Assembly (NCBI GenBank): GCA_021396245.1 | Contig: WNYE01000030.1 | Span: 124,001-188,000 of the forward strand | Length of the DNA: 64,000 bases | Direction of reading: 5' to 3' | Origin: Sporothrix humicola | Lineage: Eukaryota; Ascomycota; Sordariomycetes; Ophiostomatales; Ophiostomataceae | Shown: positions 63,514 through 64,000 of the stretch, in pieces | How positions within the stretch are numbered: position 1 is the stretch's first letter | Layout: each line of letters opens with the position of its first letter | Program-made: the position numbers and the translations under genes | Notes under the pieces: generated by a model | The model's input: the letters and a program-made list of their open reading frames with translations, nothing else | Told to the model about the DNA's origin: nothing | Databases searched by the model: none

Positions 63514-64000
63514 ACGGGGCGGGAGGCGATCCGGAGGGCCGGATCAAACCTTTTATGTACATCTTCAGATTCCAAATGCTTTATACGAAGTGCCGCATGC
63601 TGCAGCATGCATTGCTATCACGATCCATACAAAATCGAGCGTCGTCTCTTTTTCTCCGCACGCAAGCACACAACAGATCTCCCCTTCCCCTCTCGCCCCA
63701 AGATCCAACTGCCATCCCATGGCTTGCTTGCGATCCACAGCGGCACACATAGGAGGGCACACAGAGAACGTCAGGACTCCACCAGGGGCCATCACCAACT
63801 CCCAAACTCCCAAGGATGGGGGCGAGGGCCCTCTTCTTTCTCCTCACGGTCCCCCTTTTTAGGCCTTTTTAGGCCTTTTAGGCCAGGTCCAGTGCCATGC
63901 TTGGGGCCTTAGCCATGCCATAGGCTCCCCTTTTACCCCAAATCTACGGCAATCTACGAATCTCTGACCAGTTGAGGGCCCAAGACAGCTATTGAGGAGG
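63514..64000. other. 3' region of the GCP6 gene to window end
   Basis: About 490 bases with no supported gene. It contains a short tandem repeat, listed separately. The next gene lies outside the window. Confidence 0.5.
63856..63884. repeat. Tandem repeat, about three copies of a 10-base unit
   Basis: The unit TTTTTAGGCC occurs twice and then once with one T fewer, in non-coding sequence downstream of the GCP6 gene. Confidence 0.9.

Overview
This window is nuclear DNA of a filamentous ascomycete, most likely a Sordariomycete; the order cannot be fixed from sequence alone, and Ophiostomatales is only a weak guess. The evidence is short spliceosomal introns with GTRNGT donors and CTAAC/CTGAC branch sites, pyrimidine-rich leaders, a class VI chitin synthase, an Hsp88-type Hsp110, a DASH complex subunit and a GCP6 gene. 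All gene models were built by hand from frames, splice sites and family motifs; every model sums to an intact reading frame.

Layout: 1.4-5.9 kb, SKT5/CHS4-type chitin synthase regulator (+), ending in a 12-nt exon that supplies a CVIM prenylation box. 6.9-10.9 kb, UPF2/NMD2 (+). 14.8-17.9 kb, class VI chitin synthase (+), preceded by 3.9 kb without a recognisable gene. 19.3-21.8 kb, Hsp88 (+). 22.5-25.8 kb, eIF5B (-). 27.2-31.6 kb, a large MMS1_N/CPSF-A beta-propeller protein of the DDB1/CPSF160 superfamily (-). 31.6-37.4 kb has no recognisable gene. 37.4-39.0 kb, TBC1D20/Gyp8-like Rab GAP (+). 39.4-41.6 kb, Vps52 (-). 42.9-44.0 kb, eIF5A (+). 44.9-47.2 kb, Rrn7 (+). 47.6-48.6 kb, ubiquitin-L40 fusion (+). 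49.3-50.3 kb, Yip1-family protein (+). 50.6-51.4 kb, mitochondrial rhodanese (-). 52.0-53.9 kb, Rab GDI (-). 54.7-55.7 kb, mitochondrial uL29m (-). 56.0-56.3 kb, a 69-residue membrane protein (+). 56.4-58.2 kb, Ask1 (-). 58.6-59.8 kb, Eaf7 (-). 60.3-63.5 kb, GCP6 (+).

The content is housekeeping: translation and mRNA quality control, ribosome supply, Rab/Golgi traffic, chitin synthesis, and microtubule or chromatin functions. I see no transposon, CRISPR array, tRNA, rRNA, secondary-metabolite cluster or viral insert. The most unusual structures are in splicing: a ubiquitin-L40 start codon split A|TG and completed by a 7-nt microexon, the separate exon carrying the SKT5 CAAX box, and a tandem (NAGNAG) acceptor in eIF5A. 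Other points of interest are an EEVD end on the Hsp110-type chaperone, four Rab-cycle genes within about 17 kb, an unassigned 1384-residue MMS1_N protein, and an unnamed 69-residue protein.
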